Source: JBGVMW01 sp045125095
Lineage (GTDB): Bacteria > Bacillota > Clostridia > Lachnospirales > Lachnospiraceae
Assembly: GCA_045125095.1 (NCBI GenBank)
Contig: JBGVMW010000195.1
Coordinates: forward strand, 1 to 32,725
DNA length: 32,725 nt
Direction of reading: 5' to 3'
Shown here: positions 1 to 9,095 of the stretch, piece after piece
How positions within the stretch are numbered: position 1 is the first letter of the stretch
Layout of the letters: each line of letters begins with the position of its first letter
The notes under the pieces: model-generated
Seen by the model: the letters and a program-made list of their open reading frames with translations, nothing else
The model's database searches: none
What the model was told of the DNA's origin: nothing
Program-made: the position numbers and the translations under genes

Positions 1-91
1 CAATTTCATTCCAATAATGCGTTTTTTATGTGCCTTACGGCAAGGGTAAGCCGTAGATGTTTATTATAAGGGTTTTTTGTTTCTTGTGCAA

Positions 92-253
92 GTTTGAGCT
101 TGCGAGTTCTATATTTTCCCGATTGTCCTTAGCAACAGGCAAAATCCCTTAGTACCACTTACAGCTAAGTGCCCTGACGCTGATAGCAAGCTACAGCCCC
201 TCTCTCTGCCAGACGGTATACGAATACACTTGCTACACCCAAAATTCGAATTT
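92..253 (+). repeat. Intergenic repeat, left copy
   Basis: Two blocks of this non-coding stretch recur on the opposite strand at the right end of the window. Block 92-133 matches the reverse complement of 32460-32501 at 40 of 42 positions by eye. Block 186-253, which includes CCCCTCTCTCTGCC, matches the reverse complement of 32310-32377 with several differences. The middle (134-185) aligns more loosely and is shorter than its counterpart. No reading frame explains the conservation, so this looks like a dispersed intergenic element. The remaining bases of 1-277 hold only a weak hairpin near 33-55 (ACGGC with GCCGT) and no gene. Confidence 0.75.
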
Positions 254-277
254 CCCATATTTTTCACAAATACTTCC

Positions 278-306
278 TTGCAACCACCATAAAAACAGTG
301 TATAAT
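278..306 (+). promoter_or_regulatory. Sigma-A type promoter of gpmI
   Basis: A -35 box TTGCAA (278-283) is separated by 17 bases from a perfect -10 box TATAAT (301-306). Transcription would begin near 313, about 50 bases before the gpmI start codon. A ribosome binding site AAGGAG precedes that codon. Confidence 0.85.
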
Positions 307-364
307 CTATTCGAAACAAACGGAAACAAATTAAAATAAATATAGACATAAAGGAGTAAGATTT

Positions 365-1903
365 ATGAAAAAACCAGTAGTATTAATGATTCTTGATGGC
401 TACGGCTTAAATGAAAAGAAAGAAGCAAATGCAGTTGCATTAGCAAATACACCAGTAATGGATGAGTTAATGAGTAAATATCCATGCGTAAAAGGAAATG
501 CAAGCGGTATGGCAGTAGGTCTTCCGGAAGGTCAGATGGGTAATTCCGAGGTTGGTCACTTGAATATGGGTGCCGGACGTATCGTATATCAGGAATTAAC
601 CAGAATCACAAAAGAAATTCAGGATGGGGATTTCTTCAAGAACGAAGCATTACTTGCAGCAGTTAAGAATGTGAAAGAAAAAGGTTCCGCACTTCATCTT
701 TGTGGTTTATTATCTGACGGTGGTGTACATAGCCACAATACACATTTATATGGATTGTTAGAGTTAGCAAAGAGAGAAGGTATTGAAAAAGTATACGTTC
801 ACTGCTTCTTAGATGGACGTGATACACCACCAGCATCCGGTAAGGATTTCATGGAAGAATTAGTAAAGAAGATGGAAGAAATCGGTGTTGGTGAAGTAGC
901 TTCTGTTTCTGGTCGTTACTATGCAATGGACAGAGATAACAGATGGGATCGTGTAGAGTTAGCTTACAATGCTATGGTAAAAGGAACAGGCAATACAGCA
1001 GCATGTGGTGTATGCGCGGTGAAGAATTCATATGATGCAGAGAAAACGGATGAATTCGTAGTTCCTACCGTAATTGAAAAAGATGGAAAGCCGGTAGCAA
1101 CTGTAAAAGATGGCGATTCTGTTATCTTCTTCAATTTCCGTCCGGACCGTGCAAGAGAATTAACAAGAGCATTCTGTGATGACGCATTTGATGGATTTGC
1201 AAGAGAAAAGAGATTAGATGTAACATTTGTATGCTTTACAGAGTATGATGTAACGATTCCTAATAAAATGGTTGCTTTCCACAAGGTAGCTATCACAAAT
1301 ACATTTGGTGAATTCTTAGCAGCAAACGGATTAAAGCAGGCAAGAATTGCTGAAACAGAGAAGTATGCACATGTAACATTTTTCTTCAATGGTGGAGTAG
1401 AAGAGCCAAACGAAGGAGAAGACAGAATTCTTGTAAAGTCTCCAAAGGTTGCAACATACGATTTGAAACCTGAGATGAGTGCTTATGAAGTATGCGATAA
1501 GTTAGTAGGCGCAATTCAGTCTGATAACTATGATGTAATTATTATTAACTTTGCAAATCCGGATATGGTTGGTCATACTGGTGTAGAAGCAGCAGCAATT
1601 AAGGCAGTAGAAGCTGTTGATGAATGTGTTGGTAAAGCAGTAGAAGCAGTAAAAGCAACAGATGGTGTAATGTTTATCTGTGCAGACCACGGTAATGCAG
1701 AACAGCTTCTTGATTATGAGACAGGTGCTCCATTTACTGCACATACAACAAATGAAGTTCCATTCATTTTAGTAAATTACGATGAATCATATACATTGAG
1801 AGAGGGCGGATGTTTAGCAGATATTGCACCAACTTTAATTGAAGTTATGGGTATGACACAGCCGGCTGAAATGACAGGAAAATCTTTATTAATTAAGAAA
1901 TAA
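365..1903 (+). CDS. gpmI: 2,3-bisphosphoglycerate-independent phosphoglycerate mutase
   Basis: This enzyme interconverts 3- and 2-phosphoglycerate in cytosolic glycolysis and gluconeogenesis, using two Mn(II) ions. The 512-residue length is normal for the family. The N-terminal metal site DGYG is at residues 11-14, and the phospho-acceptor serine is Ser61 in MGNSEVGH. The motifs HSHNTHLYGL, DGRDTPP and RYYAMDRDNRWDR of the transferase domain are intact. The C-terminal phosphatase-like half carries NFANPDMVGHTG and the metal ligands in CADHGNAE. The gene stands alone between a consensus promoter and a strong terminator, so it is probably monocistronic. In many Firmicutes gpmI follows tpiA and pgk; here nothing in the window precedes it. 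Confidence 0.97.
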   Translation: MKKPVVLMILDGYGLNEKKEANAVALANTPVMDELMSKYPCVKGNASGMAVGLPEGQMGNSEVGHLNMGAGRIVYQELTRITKEIQDGDFFKNEALLAAVKNVKEKGSALHLCGLLSDGGVHSHNTHLYGLLELAKREGIEKVYVHCFLDGRDTPPASGKDFMEELVKKMEEIGVGEVASVSGRYYAMDRDNRWDRVELAYNAMVKGTGNTAACGVCAVKNSYDAEKTDEFVVPTVIEKDGKPVATVKDGDSVIFFNFRPDRARELTRAFCDDAFDGFAREKRLDVTFVCFTEYDVTIPNKMVAFHKVAITNTFGEFLAANGLKQARIAETEKYAHVTFFFNGGVEEPNEGEDRILVKSPKVATYDLKPEMSAYEVCDKLVGAIQSDNYDVIIINFANPDMVGHTGVEAAAIKAVEAVDECVGKAVEAVKATDGVMFICADHGNAEQLLDYETGAPFTAHTTNEVPFILVNYDESYTLREGGCLADIAPTLIEVMGMTQPAEMTGKSLLIKK

Positions 1904-1920
1904 TAATGGATTGCGCATGC

Positions 1921-1960
1921 ACCGGGTATTTTCTGTGTTAGGCAGAAAATACCCGGTTTT
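1921..1960 (+). terminator. Rho-independent terminator after gpmI
   Basis: A perfect 15-bp stem pairs ACCGGGTATTTTCTG (1921-1935) with 1943-1957 around a 7-base loop. It is followed by a T-rich tail. It ends the gpmI transcript. The 120 bases from here to the next gene hold nothing else I can name. Confidence 0.92.
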
Positions 1961-2083
1961 GTCTTTTGGCAGTATGCATAGGATAGGAAAAGGATTCGTA
2001 CACTATATGAGTATGAAAATTGTAACTATGAGGGTTCCGAATGGTTACGAAAAATTAGTGAAAACAAAAAGTGAGGAATAGAC

Positions 2084-2905
2084 ATGTATAACAAGGCATT
2101 TACCCATGGAGGAAAATTCCATGCAGATGATGTTTTTTCTGCGGCACTCTTACGAATTTTGAACCCGGAGATTCATATTGAACGTGGTTTTCGTGTTCCG
2201 GAGGATTATGACGGTTGTGTGTTTGACATAGGAGGAGGCGAATTCGACCATCATCAGGCAGATGCAAGAATTCGTGAAAATGGAGTAAAATATGCAGCAT
2301 TTGGACTTCTTTGGGAAAAATACGGTGTAGAGCTAATTGGAGAGGAAGAAGCAAAGCGATTTGATGAACATTTCATTCAACCCCTTGACCAGTCAGACAA
2401 TACTGGTTCTAAGCATATGTTAGCAGAGATGATAAGCCGCTTTAATCCGGGATGGAATGAGGAGAAAGATACAAATGAATGCTTTTTTGAAGCATTAGAT
2501 GTAGCAGAAAAGGTCTTGAGGCGTTATTTGAGTTCTGCCAGGGGAATGACACTTGCCAAGCAGCTTATGGAAGAAGCAGTAAAAACAGCTGAGAATCATA
2601 TACTCGTGTTAGACCGCTTTATTCCGTGGAAAGACCAGGTGTGCAAAGTCCCAGACATTTACTATGTAATATTTCCATCCATGCGAGGTGGCTACAACGC
2701 ACAAGCAGTACCAATAAGTGAGGAAACCATAGAACTTCGCATTCCCTTCCCGGAAAACTGGCGGGGTAAATCGAAGGATGAACTAATAGAATTAACAGGA
2801 TTTCCTGACATGGAGTTCTGCCACGCCAGCGGTTTCCTGATATCCGCCGGCACATTGGACACCGTTCAGAAGGCGTGCGAATTGTCTATAGAGTTGAAGC
2901 AGTAG
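2084..2905 (+). CDS. MYG1 family protein (UPF0160), putative DHH-like phosphoesterase/nuclease
   Basis: Residues THGGKFHADDVFSAALL (7-23) and FDIGGGEFDHHQ (47-58) are the hallmark motifs of the MYG1/UPF0160 family. They supply histidines and aspartates (H8, H13, D15, D16, D48, D55, H56, H57) that resemble the metal site of DHH phosphoesterases. Eukaryotic MYG1 is a 3'-5' RNA exonuclease; the bacterial homologues are largely uncharacterised, so RNA or nucleotide hydrolysis here is an inference. The 273-residue length is complete and the protein has no signal peptide. GTGAGGAA upstream is the ribosome binding site. The gene starts a series of closely spaced + strand genes, 45 bases before the zinc peptidase. 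Confidence 0.9.
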   Translation: MYNKAFTHGGKFHADDVFSAALLRILNPEIHIERGFRVPEDYDGCVFDIGGGEFDHHQADARIRENGVKYAAFGLLWEKYGVELIGEEEAKRFDEHFIQPLDQSDNTGSKHMLAEMISRFNPGWNEEKDTNECFFEALDVAEKVLRRYLSSARGMTLAKQLMEEAVKTAENHILVLDRFIPWKDQVCKVPDIYYVIFPSMRGGYNAQAVPISEETIELRIPFPENWRGKSKDELIELTGFPDMEFCHASGFLISAGTLDTVQKACELSIELKQ

Positions 2906-2950
2906 AAAACAGTACCTAAAGTATAAGAACTATCAAAGGAGGAATAGAGT

Positions 2951-3661
2951 ATGATATTATATGGCTATTATCGCTACACATTCGATCCAACATACATTTT
3001 AGTAATTATTGGCGTACTACTCAGTTTAGCAGCTTCCGGTTTAGTAAAAAACACATTCAACAAATATTCCCGTGTTCGCAGTGCCGGAAATATAACAGGT
3101 GCAGAAGCAGCAACACGATTGCTCCATGCAGCAGGAATTCATGATGTCAGGGTAGAGCATATTTCCGGAAGTCTGACAGACCATTATGACCCATCCAGAA
3201 AGATACTAAGACTATCTGATTCCGTATATGGTTCCACATCCGTTGCAGCCATTGGTGTGGCAGCTCATGAGACAGGGCATGCAATTCAGCATCAGCAGAA
3301 ATATGCACCGTTGGCAATTCGTTCGGCACTGGTGCCATTGGCAAATATTGGTTCCAATCTGGCATGGCCATTGGTAATCGCAGGTTTGATTTTTTCAGCC
3401 TTTGATTTTCTGATACCAGTAGGAATCTTGTTTTTCTGCTTTGCGGTATTGTTCCAGATAGTAACCCTTCCGGTAGAGTTCAATGCATCTGCCAGAGCGA
3501 TAAAATTATTAGAAGGTAATGGAATTTTAAACAGTGGAGAGATACCCGCCACGAAGAAAGTATTGACTGCAGCAGCATTAACCTATGTGGCAAGTGCAGC
3601 AACCGCAATTCTACAGTTATTAAGATTAGTGTTGATAGCCGGAAGGAGAAGAAATGACTAA
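2951..3661 (+). CDS. Membrane zinc metallopeptidase, YugP-like (Zn_peptidase_2)
   Basis: An integral membrane protease of 236 residues. The zinc site HETGH is at 106-110, with a likely third ligand Glu176 in LPVEFNASARA, a pattern of the YugP / DUF-type neutral zinc peptidase family. Hydrophobic segments lie at about 13-32, 125-150, 153-173 and 205-230. The catalytic motif would sit on the cytoplasmic side or in the membrane interface. Its physiological substrate is unknown in the family. A very strong AAAGGAGG site precedes the ATG. The last 8 bases overlap rsmB, so the two are translationally coupled; yugP-like genes beside rsmB are common in Clostridia. Confidence 0.92.
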   Translation: MILYGYYRYTFDPTYILVIIGVLLSLAASGLVKNTFNKYSRVRSAGNITGAEAATRLLHAAGIHDVRVEHISGSLTDHYDPSRKILRLSDSVYGSTSVAAIGVAAHETGHAIQHQQKYAPLAIRSALVPLANIGSNLAWPLVIAGLIFSAFDFLIPVGILFFCFAVLFQIVTLPVEFNASARAIKLLEGNGILNSGEIPATKKVLTAAALTYVASAATAILQLLRLVLIAGRRRND

Positions 3662-5009
3662 CGTAAATACAAGAGAAATTGCTCTTTCTGTACTCATGGC
3701 GTGTTTGGAGGACGGAGAGCATAGCCATATTGTGCTTCGCAATACATTGGAAAAATACCAGTTTGCTGATAAGCAGGACAGAGCACTGATTACCAAACTG
3801 GTGGAAGGTACCATAGAAAACCTTATAAAAATAGATTATATCATCAATCAGTACTCAAAAGTGAAAGTAAAGAAGATGAAGCCATGTATTCGTAATTTAA
3901 TACGAATGTCCGTATATCAGATACTGTTTATGGACAGAATACCAGATTCTGCTGCCTGCAATGAAGCAGTAAAGATAGCCAAACGAAAAAATTTTGGAAC
4001 ATTGTCCGGCTTTGTGAATGGGGTATTGCGAACCGTTGCAAGAGAGAAGGAAACGGTCAGATATCCAGATAAGGAAACAAATATCATCACATATTTGTCG
4101 GTAAAGTATTCTATGCCAGAATGGATTGTGGAATTGTGGTGTAACACATATGGGATCGAGTTGGCAGAGAACATATGTGATGGTTTGCTGTGTGAAAAGA
4201 AAACAGCGATACGTTGCCGAAAAAACAAACAGACAGTGGAAGAATTAGCTACTATATTACAGAAAGAAAAAGTAACAGTAGAAGCCTCTAAATATCTGCC
4301 ATATGCGTTGGAAATAACGGACTATAATTATTTAAAAGCATTAAAATCTTTTCGTGAGGGCAGATTTGCTGTGCAGGATATCAGTTCCATGATGGTAGTG
4401 GAATTGGCTGGAATCAAGGCAGGCGATTTTGTGCTGGATGTGTGCGCGGCACCAGGAGGGAAGAGCATGCATGCAGCAGATGTGCTGAATGGAACCGGTA
4501 TGGTGGAAGCAAGGGATTTGACCGAATATAAGACAGAGTTTATCCGTGAAAATATGGAGAGACTGGGAATAGAGAACATGCGGGTTGCAGAAATGGACGC
4601 ATTGTGTTATGATACTACGATGGAAGAAAAATCAGACGTTGTGATTGCGGATCTTCCATGTTCTGGTCTTGGTGTAATAGGTAGAAAAAAAGATATTAAA
4701 TACAAAATAACACCAGACATATTGAAAGAATTATCAGTTCTTCAAAGAAAGATGCTTGATGTGGTATGCAGATATGTAAAGCCAGGTGGAATATTAATGT
4801 TTAGCACCTGTACCATTTATCAAGGTGAAAATGAAGATAATGTGAGATATTTTCTTGACAATCACAAAGAATTTGAAGCGGTACCATTTTATGAAGATTT
4901 ACCGGAAGTCTGCAAAAACCTAACGGCGAAAGAGGGATATATACAGTTTTTGCCGGGAGTCAACCAGACGGATGGATTTTTTATAGCAAAGTTTCGCAAG
5001 AAAGCATAA
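3654..5009 (+). CDS. rsmB: 16S rRNA (cytosine-967-C5)-methyltransferase RsmB
   Basis: This enzyme methylates C967 of 16S rRNA with S-adenosylmethionine. The 451 residues comprise an N-terminal NusB-like RNA-binding domain (about 1-140) and a Rossmann methyltransferase domain. The SAM-binding motif is LDVCAAPGGKSMHAAD. Both conserved cysteines are present: Cys336 in DLPCSGLGV (motif IV) and the catalytic Cys386 in FSTCTIYQGEN (motif VI). The start overlaps the zinc peptidase stop (ATGACTAA) and has GGAAGGAGAA upstream. rlmN follows after a 53-base gap that contains a palindromic repeat. Confidence 0.96.
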   Translation: MTNVNTREIALSVLMACLEDGEHSHIVLRNTLEKYQFADKQDRALITKLVEGTIENLIKIDYIINQYSKVKVKKMKPCIRNLIRMSVYQILFMDRIPDSAACNEAVKIAKRKNFGTLSGFVNGVLRTVAREKETVRYPDKETNIITYLSVKYSMPEWIVELWCNTYGIELAENICDGLLCEKKTAIRCRKNKQTVEELATILQKEKVTVEASKYLPYALEITDYNYLKALKSFREGRFAVQDISSMMVVELAGIKAGDFVLDVCAAPGGKSMHAADVLNGTGMVEARDLTEYKTEFIRENMERLGIENMRVAEMDALCYDTTMEEKSDVVIADLPCSGLGVIGRKKDIKYKITPDILKELSVLQRKMLDVVCRYVKPGGILMFSTCTIYQGENEDNVRYFLDNHKEFEAVPFYEDLPEVCKNLTAKEGYIQFLPGVNQTDGFFIAKFRKKA

Positions 5010-5015
5010 TAACTA

Positions 5016-5051
5016 GCTGAATTCGCGAGAGCGTGCTTGCACGCTTTGTTC
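5016..5051 (+). repeat. Palindromic 36-bp repeat, copy 1
   Basis: This 36-base unit begins GCTGAATTCGCGAG and contains the self-complementary core GCGTGCTTGCACGC (5031-5044). It recurs at 21215-21250 with one base changed. It lies between rsmB and rlmN and ends immediately before the ribosome binding site of rlmN. It could form a hairpin in the message just upstream of the start. It looks like a small dispersed intergenic repeat. Confidence 0.8.
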
Positions 5052-5062
5052 TGAGGAAATGT

Positions 5063-6112
5063 ATGGAAAAAAAAGATGTTAAAAGTATGACATTAGACGA
5101 ACTGAAGTCATATATGAAGGAAATCGGAGAAAAGGAATTCCGTGGAAAACAGATATATGAATGGATGCATAAAAAGTTGTGTACTTCCTATGAAGAAATG
5201 CTGAACATCCCGGGTTCTTTAAAAGAAAAATGCAAAGAGCAGACGGTGTTTACCACATTAGATCTGGTTACCCAGCAGACATCAGAATTGGACGGTACGA
5301 CGAAGTTCCTGTTTGCACTGCCGGATGGTAATCTGGTGGAGAGTGTGCGTATGCGGTATAAACACGGGAATTCGGTATGTATTTCAACACAGGTTGGTTG
5401 TCGTATGGGGTGCAAATTTTGTGCTTCCGGCATAGATGGCTTAGTCAGGAATCTGACACCGGCAGAGATGTTGGAACAAATTTACCGGATACAGTGTTAT
5501 GATGGAGAACGAGTGACGAATGTAGTATTAATGGGAACAGGGGAACCGCTTGATAATTATGACAATGTGCTTCGTTTTCTCATACTACTGAGTGATGAAA
5601 ATGGCTTAAACATCAGCCAGAGAAATATTACAGTATCAACCTGTGGACTGGTACCAAAGATAAGACAGCTTGCAGAGGAAAAACTTCAGATTACATTGGC
5701 ACTGTCTTTGCATGCACCGAATGATGAAAAGCGAAAGGCAATTATGCCTGTGGCAAACAGCTATTCCATGGAAGAAGTGCTCCGTGCGTGCAGATATTAT
5801 TTTGAAAAAACAGGAAGACGATTAACCTTTGAATATAGTCTGGTTCATGGTGTGAATGATGCTAAGACAGATGCGATGGAATTATCGTCAAAGCTTCGTG
5901 GCTTGAATTGCCATGTGAATTTGATTCCGGTAAATCCGGTAAAGGAATTAGGATTTGAGACTGTGACAAGGAAATCGGCAGAATCATTTATGGAACAGTT
6001 GATAAAATGTGGAATAAATGCTACGGTTAGAAGAGAAATGGGACGTGACATTGATGGTGCATGCGGTCAGCTCAGACGTCGTTGTCAGGAGAGGAAGGTA
6101 CAAAGTGATTAA
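5063..6112 (+). CDS. rlmN: Dual-specificity 23S rRNA (A2503-C2) / tRNA (A37-C2) methyltransferase RlmN
   Basis: A radical-SAM enzyme that puts a methyl group on C2 of A2503 in 23S rRNA and of A37 in some tRNAs. The 4Fe-4S ligands are Cys113, Cys117 and Cys120 in VGCRMGCKFCASG. The C-terminal methyl-transfer cysteine is probably Cys334 in DIDGACGQLRRR. GTGEPLDNYDNVL is the GEPLxN motif for SAM. I chose the ATG at 5063 (349 residues), which has TGAGGA 5 bases upstream. An in-frame GTG at 5033 would translate the palindromic repeat and has no ribosome binding site. The stop overlaps the next gene by 8 bases. Confidence 0.95.
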   Translation: MEKKDVKSMTLDELKSYMKEIGEKEFRGKQIYEWMHKKLCTSYEEMLNIPGSLKEKCKEQTVFTTLDLVTQQTSELDGTTKFLFALPDGNLVESVRMRYKHGNSVCISTQVGCRMGCKFCASGIDGLVRNLTPAEMLEQIYRIQCYDGERVTNVVLMGTGEPLDNYDNVLRFLILLSDENGLNISQRNITVSTCGLVPKIRQLAEEKLQITLALSLHAPNDEKRKAIMPVANSYSMEEVLRACRYYFEKTGRRLTFEYSLVHGVNDAKTDAMELSSKLRGLNCHVNLIPVNPVKELGFETVTRKSAESFMEQLIKCGINATVRREMGRDIDGACGQLRRRCQERKVQSD

Positions 6113-6839
6113 GACTTTTTCCATTACCGATATTGGTAAAGTAAGAAAACTGAATCAGGATTATGTATTTACCTCTGACACAGCGGTAGGAGCATTGCCA
6201 AATCTATTTCTATTAGCAGATGGAATGGGCGGTCACAATGCTGGTGATTATGCCTCCAGAAATACAGTGGAGACAGTGTTAGAGACGATTCGGAACAGTA
6301 ATGAAGACAATCCGATACGTGCTTTGCGGATGGCAATTGAAGCAGCTAATCACAAAGTGTATCGTGAGGCATTAAGTAAGGAAGAATATAAGGGAATGGG
6401 AACGACCTTAGTGGCAGCAACCATTTTGAATTCTTATCTTTATGTTGCGAATGTGGGAGACAGCAGATTGTATATAATCAACGATTCTATTCGTCAGATA
6501 ACAAAGGATCATTCATTGGTAGAGGAAATGGTTAGAATCGGAGAACTGGATGAATTGCATGCAAGAAATCATCCGGATAAAAATATTATTACACGGGCAA
6601 TCGGTGTAGCACAAAAAGTGGAAGCGGATTTTTTTGATATCAAGATGTTTCCGGGCGACAAGATACTGATGTGTTCCGATGGTTTATCAAATATGTTAGA
6701 AGATGAAGAAATGCTCCACATTATCCGTAAGCAGAGAGATGTAGTGGAAATGGCAGAAGCCCTTGTGGCGGCTGCAAACCAAAATGGTGGAAAAGATAAT
6801 ATTTCTGCCATCATCGTAGAACCTTTTTCTGATAAGTAA
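6105..6839 (+). CDS. prpC: PP2C-family protein serine/threonine phosphatase (Stp/PrpC type)
   Basis: A Mn/Mg-dependent phosphatase that reverses phosphorylation by the neighbouring PASTA kinase. PP2C motifs run in order: NQD at 17-19, LLADGMGGHNAGDYAS (metal ligands Asp39/Gly40), GMGTTLVAA, ANVGDSRLY, KDHSLVEEM, MCSDGLSNML and GGKDNISAII. The 244-residue length matches bacterial single-domain PP2Cs, and there is no membrane segment. I placed the start at GTG 6105, behind GGAGAGGAAGG and coupled to the rlmN stop. An upstream in-frame ATG at 6018 would add a tail translated from rlmN sequence. prkC begins 30 bases downstream. Confidence 0.95.
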   Translation: MIKTFSITDIGKVRKLNQDYVFTSDTAVGALPNLFLLADGMGGHNAGDYASRNTVETVLETIRNSNEDNPIRALRMAIEAANHKVYREALSKEEYKGMGTTLVAATILNSYLYVANVGDSRLYIINDSIRQITKDHSLVEEMVRIGELDELHARNHPDKNIITRAIGVAQKVEADFFDIKMFPGDKILMCSDGLSNMLEDEEMLHIIRKQRDVVEMAEALVAAANQNGGKDNISAIIVEPFSDK

Positions 6840-6869
6840 GTAATCTTGCGCAATGCATAGGGAGGAATT

Positions 6870-9059
6870 ATGTTAGAACTTGGAATCATAATAGGAAATC
6901 GATATGAGATAATTGAAAAAATTGGTTCCGGCGGAATGTCGGATGTCTATAAGGCAAAGTGTCATAAACTGAACCGTTATGTAGCAATAAAAGTTTTAAA
7001 GAAGGAATTTTGTGAAAATAAGAGCTTTGTTTCAAAGTTTCGGGTGGAAGCGCAGTCGGCAGCAGGTTTGTCACATCCAAACATTGTCAGTGTATATGAT
7101 GTAGGTGAAGAGGGTGGACTGCATTACATTGTAATGGAACTGGTGGAAGGAATAACATTAAAGGAATATATCCAGAAAAAAGCCAGACTTTCTGTGAAAG
7201 AATCTATTAGTATTGCAATACAGGTGGCGTCTGGTATAGAAGCAGCACATAATAAGCATATTATACATAGAGATATTAAACCACAGAATATTATTATTTC
7301 TATGGAAGGTAAAGTAAAGGTTACTGATTTTGGTATTGCACGGGCAGCAACTTCTAATACTATCACTTCGAATGTCATGGGGTCTGTTCATTATACATCA
7401 CCGGAGCAGGCAAGAGGTGGTTACAGCGACGAGAAAAGCGACATTTATTCATTAGGCATTACATTGTTTGAAATGCTTACCGGACGTGTGCCATTTAATG
7501 GAGATACTACAGTAGCGATTGCTATCAAGCATATTCAGGAAGAAATGCCGTCTCCAAGAGATTTTGTTGCAGAAATACCAGTTAGTGTAGAGCAGATTAT
7601 ATTTAAATGTACCGAAAAGAGTCCGGATAGACGATATACCAATGTCTCAACAGTAATTGAAGATTTGAAAAAATCATTAATGTATCCGGATGACAATTTT
7701 GTTCAGAAGGTTGTAGTAGACGAAGAAGGGAAGACACGTCAGGTAACAGATGAAGAGTTATTAAGTATTAAGTCTCAGACAAGAAGACCGGAACGTTTTG
7801 CAGAAGAACAAGAGAGAGAGCGGGAAAAGCAGAGAGAAGAAAAATATTATCGCGGTGAACCAAAAACAAAAAAAGAAGTGAAAGGATCATTGCATGCTCC
7901 GGAGGAGGAAGAAGATGATGTTGATCCAAGAATGGATAAGATTATTACCATTCTGGGTATTGTGCTTGCGGTGATTGTAGCATTTGCAGCAATTTTCTTT
8001 GTTGGCAAAACATTTGGTGTGTTTGGCGGTTCGGGTAATGAGGTAGAGGCGACAGAAACACCAGAACCGACAACATCTGAATTACCGACCGAAGAACCGG
8101 AAGAAGATGATGACAAGGAATCTGAAGACGAAAAAGTGACCATGATTTCTCTTGAAGACATGACTTATGAGGAAGCAAAGGAAGCTTTGAACGAATTAGG
8201 AATTGGCATCCGTCAGTCTGGAACGGAAACTTCCAGCACAGTAGAAAAGGGAAAGATTATTTCCCAGAGTGTAAAAGCTGGAGATGAAATTGATATGCAT
8301 ACCACGGTAGATGTGGTAATTAGTAGTGGCGTAGAAACCTTTGATATGATTGATGTTGTGAAAAAAGAAGAAGATGATGCAAAGACAGCATTAGAAGAAC
8401 TGGGGCTTGTTGTAAAGCTTGAAGAAGCATATGATGATTCAATAGCAAAAGGAAAAGTTATTTCTACAACTCCGGAAGCAAAGGAACAGGTTTCAGAAGG
8501 TATGGAAGTCACTGTGGTGATCAGTAAGGGGCCAAAAACCGTAAAGGTTCCGGATCTTAGAGGTCTTACAAAGAAGAAGGCAAAAACTGCATTAACAGAT
8601 GTTGGTCTTGCTCTTGGTATTGTGAAAGAAGATTATAGCAGCAAGGTAAGCAAAGGTCTGGTAATCAGCCAGTCATTTACAGAAGGAACCGAATTGGAAC
8701 CGGGAAGAACAGTAGATATTGTAATCAGCCTTGGAGAAAAACCAGAGGAAAATACAACTGTAAACAATGGCGATGATGGTGATTCCGGTACGACCCAGGC
8801 GCAAACATATAAAGGTACTGTTACATTAGAGAAACCAGATGGATTCTTACAGAATAATGTAATGATTGTTTTAACACAGACCGTAAATGGAACATCACAG
8901 ACAACAGAGCAGAATTTAGGTGTGCTGACAGAATCGGATTTCCCATATTCGGTAGAATTGACAGGTGCAAGTGGAGTAACAGAAGGTATTGTTACTGTGT
9001 ATGTGGAAGGAGTTCCGTTGTCAAATCAGTATGCAGTTACATTTGCACCATCTAATTAA
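6870..9059 (+). CDS. prkC: Serine/threonine protein kinase with PASTA domains
   Basis: A transmembrane Hanks-type kinase that senses muropeptides or lipid II outside the cell and phosphorylates cytoplasmic targets. The kinase domain (about 10-270) has the glycine loop IGSGGMSDVY, Lys41 in VAIKVLK, HRD at 133-135 and DFG at 153-155. The Thr/Ser-rich activation segment ends in GSVHYTSPEQA. A charged juxtamembrane region leads to a membrane helix at about 359-378. Outside lie an acidic Glu/Thr/Pro linker, three PASTA domains (about 425-488, 492-556, 559-626), an Asp/Gly-rich linker and a roughly 75-residue beta-rich tail not found in B. subtilis PrkC. GGGAGGAA precedes the ATG. Confidence 0.96.
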   Translation: MLELGIIIGNRYEIIEKIGSGGMSDVYKAKCHKLNRYVAIKVLKKEFCENKSFVSKFRVEAQSAAGLSHPNIVSVYDVGEEGGLHYIVMELVEGITLKEYIQKKARLSVKESISIAIQVASGIEAAHNKHIIHRDIKPQNIIISMEGKVKVTDFGIARAATSNTITSNVMGSVHYTSPEQARGGYSDEKSDIYSLGITLFEMLTGRVPFNGDTTVAIAIKHIQEEMPSPRDFVAEIPVSVEQIIFKCTEKSPDRRYTNVSTVIEDLKKSLMYPDDNFVQKVVVDEEGKTRQVTDEELLSIKSQTRRPERFAEEQEREREKQREEKYYRGEPKTKKEVKGSLHAPEEEEDDVDPRMDKIITILGIVLAVIVAFAAIFFVGKTFGVFGGSGNEVEATETPEPTTSELPTEEPEEDDDKESEDEKVTMISLEDMTYEEAKEALNELGIGIRQSGTETSSTVEKGKIISQSVKAGDEIDMHTTVDVVISSGVETFDMIDVVKKEEDDAKTALEELGLVVKLEEAYDDSIAKGKVISTTPEAKEQVSEGMEVTVVISKGPKTVKVPDLRGLTKKKAKTALTDVGLALGIVKEDYSSKVSKGLVISQSFTEGTELEPGRTVDIVISLGEKPEENTTVNNGDDGDSGTTQAQTYKGTVTLEKPDGFLQNNVMIVLTQTVNGTSQTTEQNLGVLTESDFPYSVELTGASGVTEGIVTVYVEGVPLSNQYAVTFAPSN

Positions 9060-9095
9060 TGAAGTGTAGATAGTAAGCGAAACAAAGGAGAGAGC

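Noticed and set aside
964..1744. Open frames on the - strand inside gpmI, and similar - strand frames throughout the window
   Set aside because: They mirror strongly conserved + strand genes, lack ribosome binding sites and have shadow-like composition rich in Ser, Phe and Cys.
5033..5062. Longer RlmN start at GTG 5033
   Set aside because: It would encode the palindromic repeat and lies before the only ribosome binding site.
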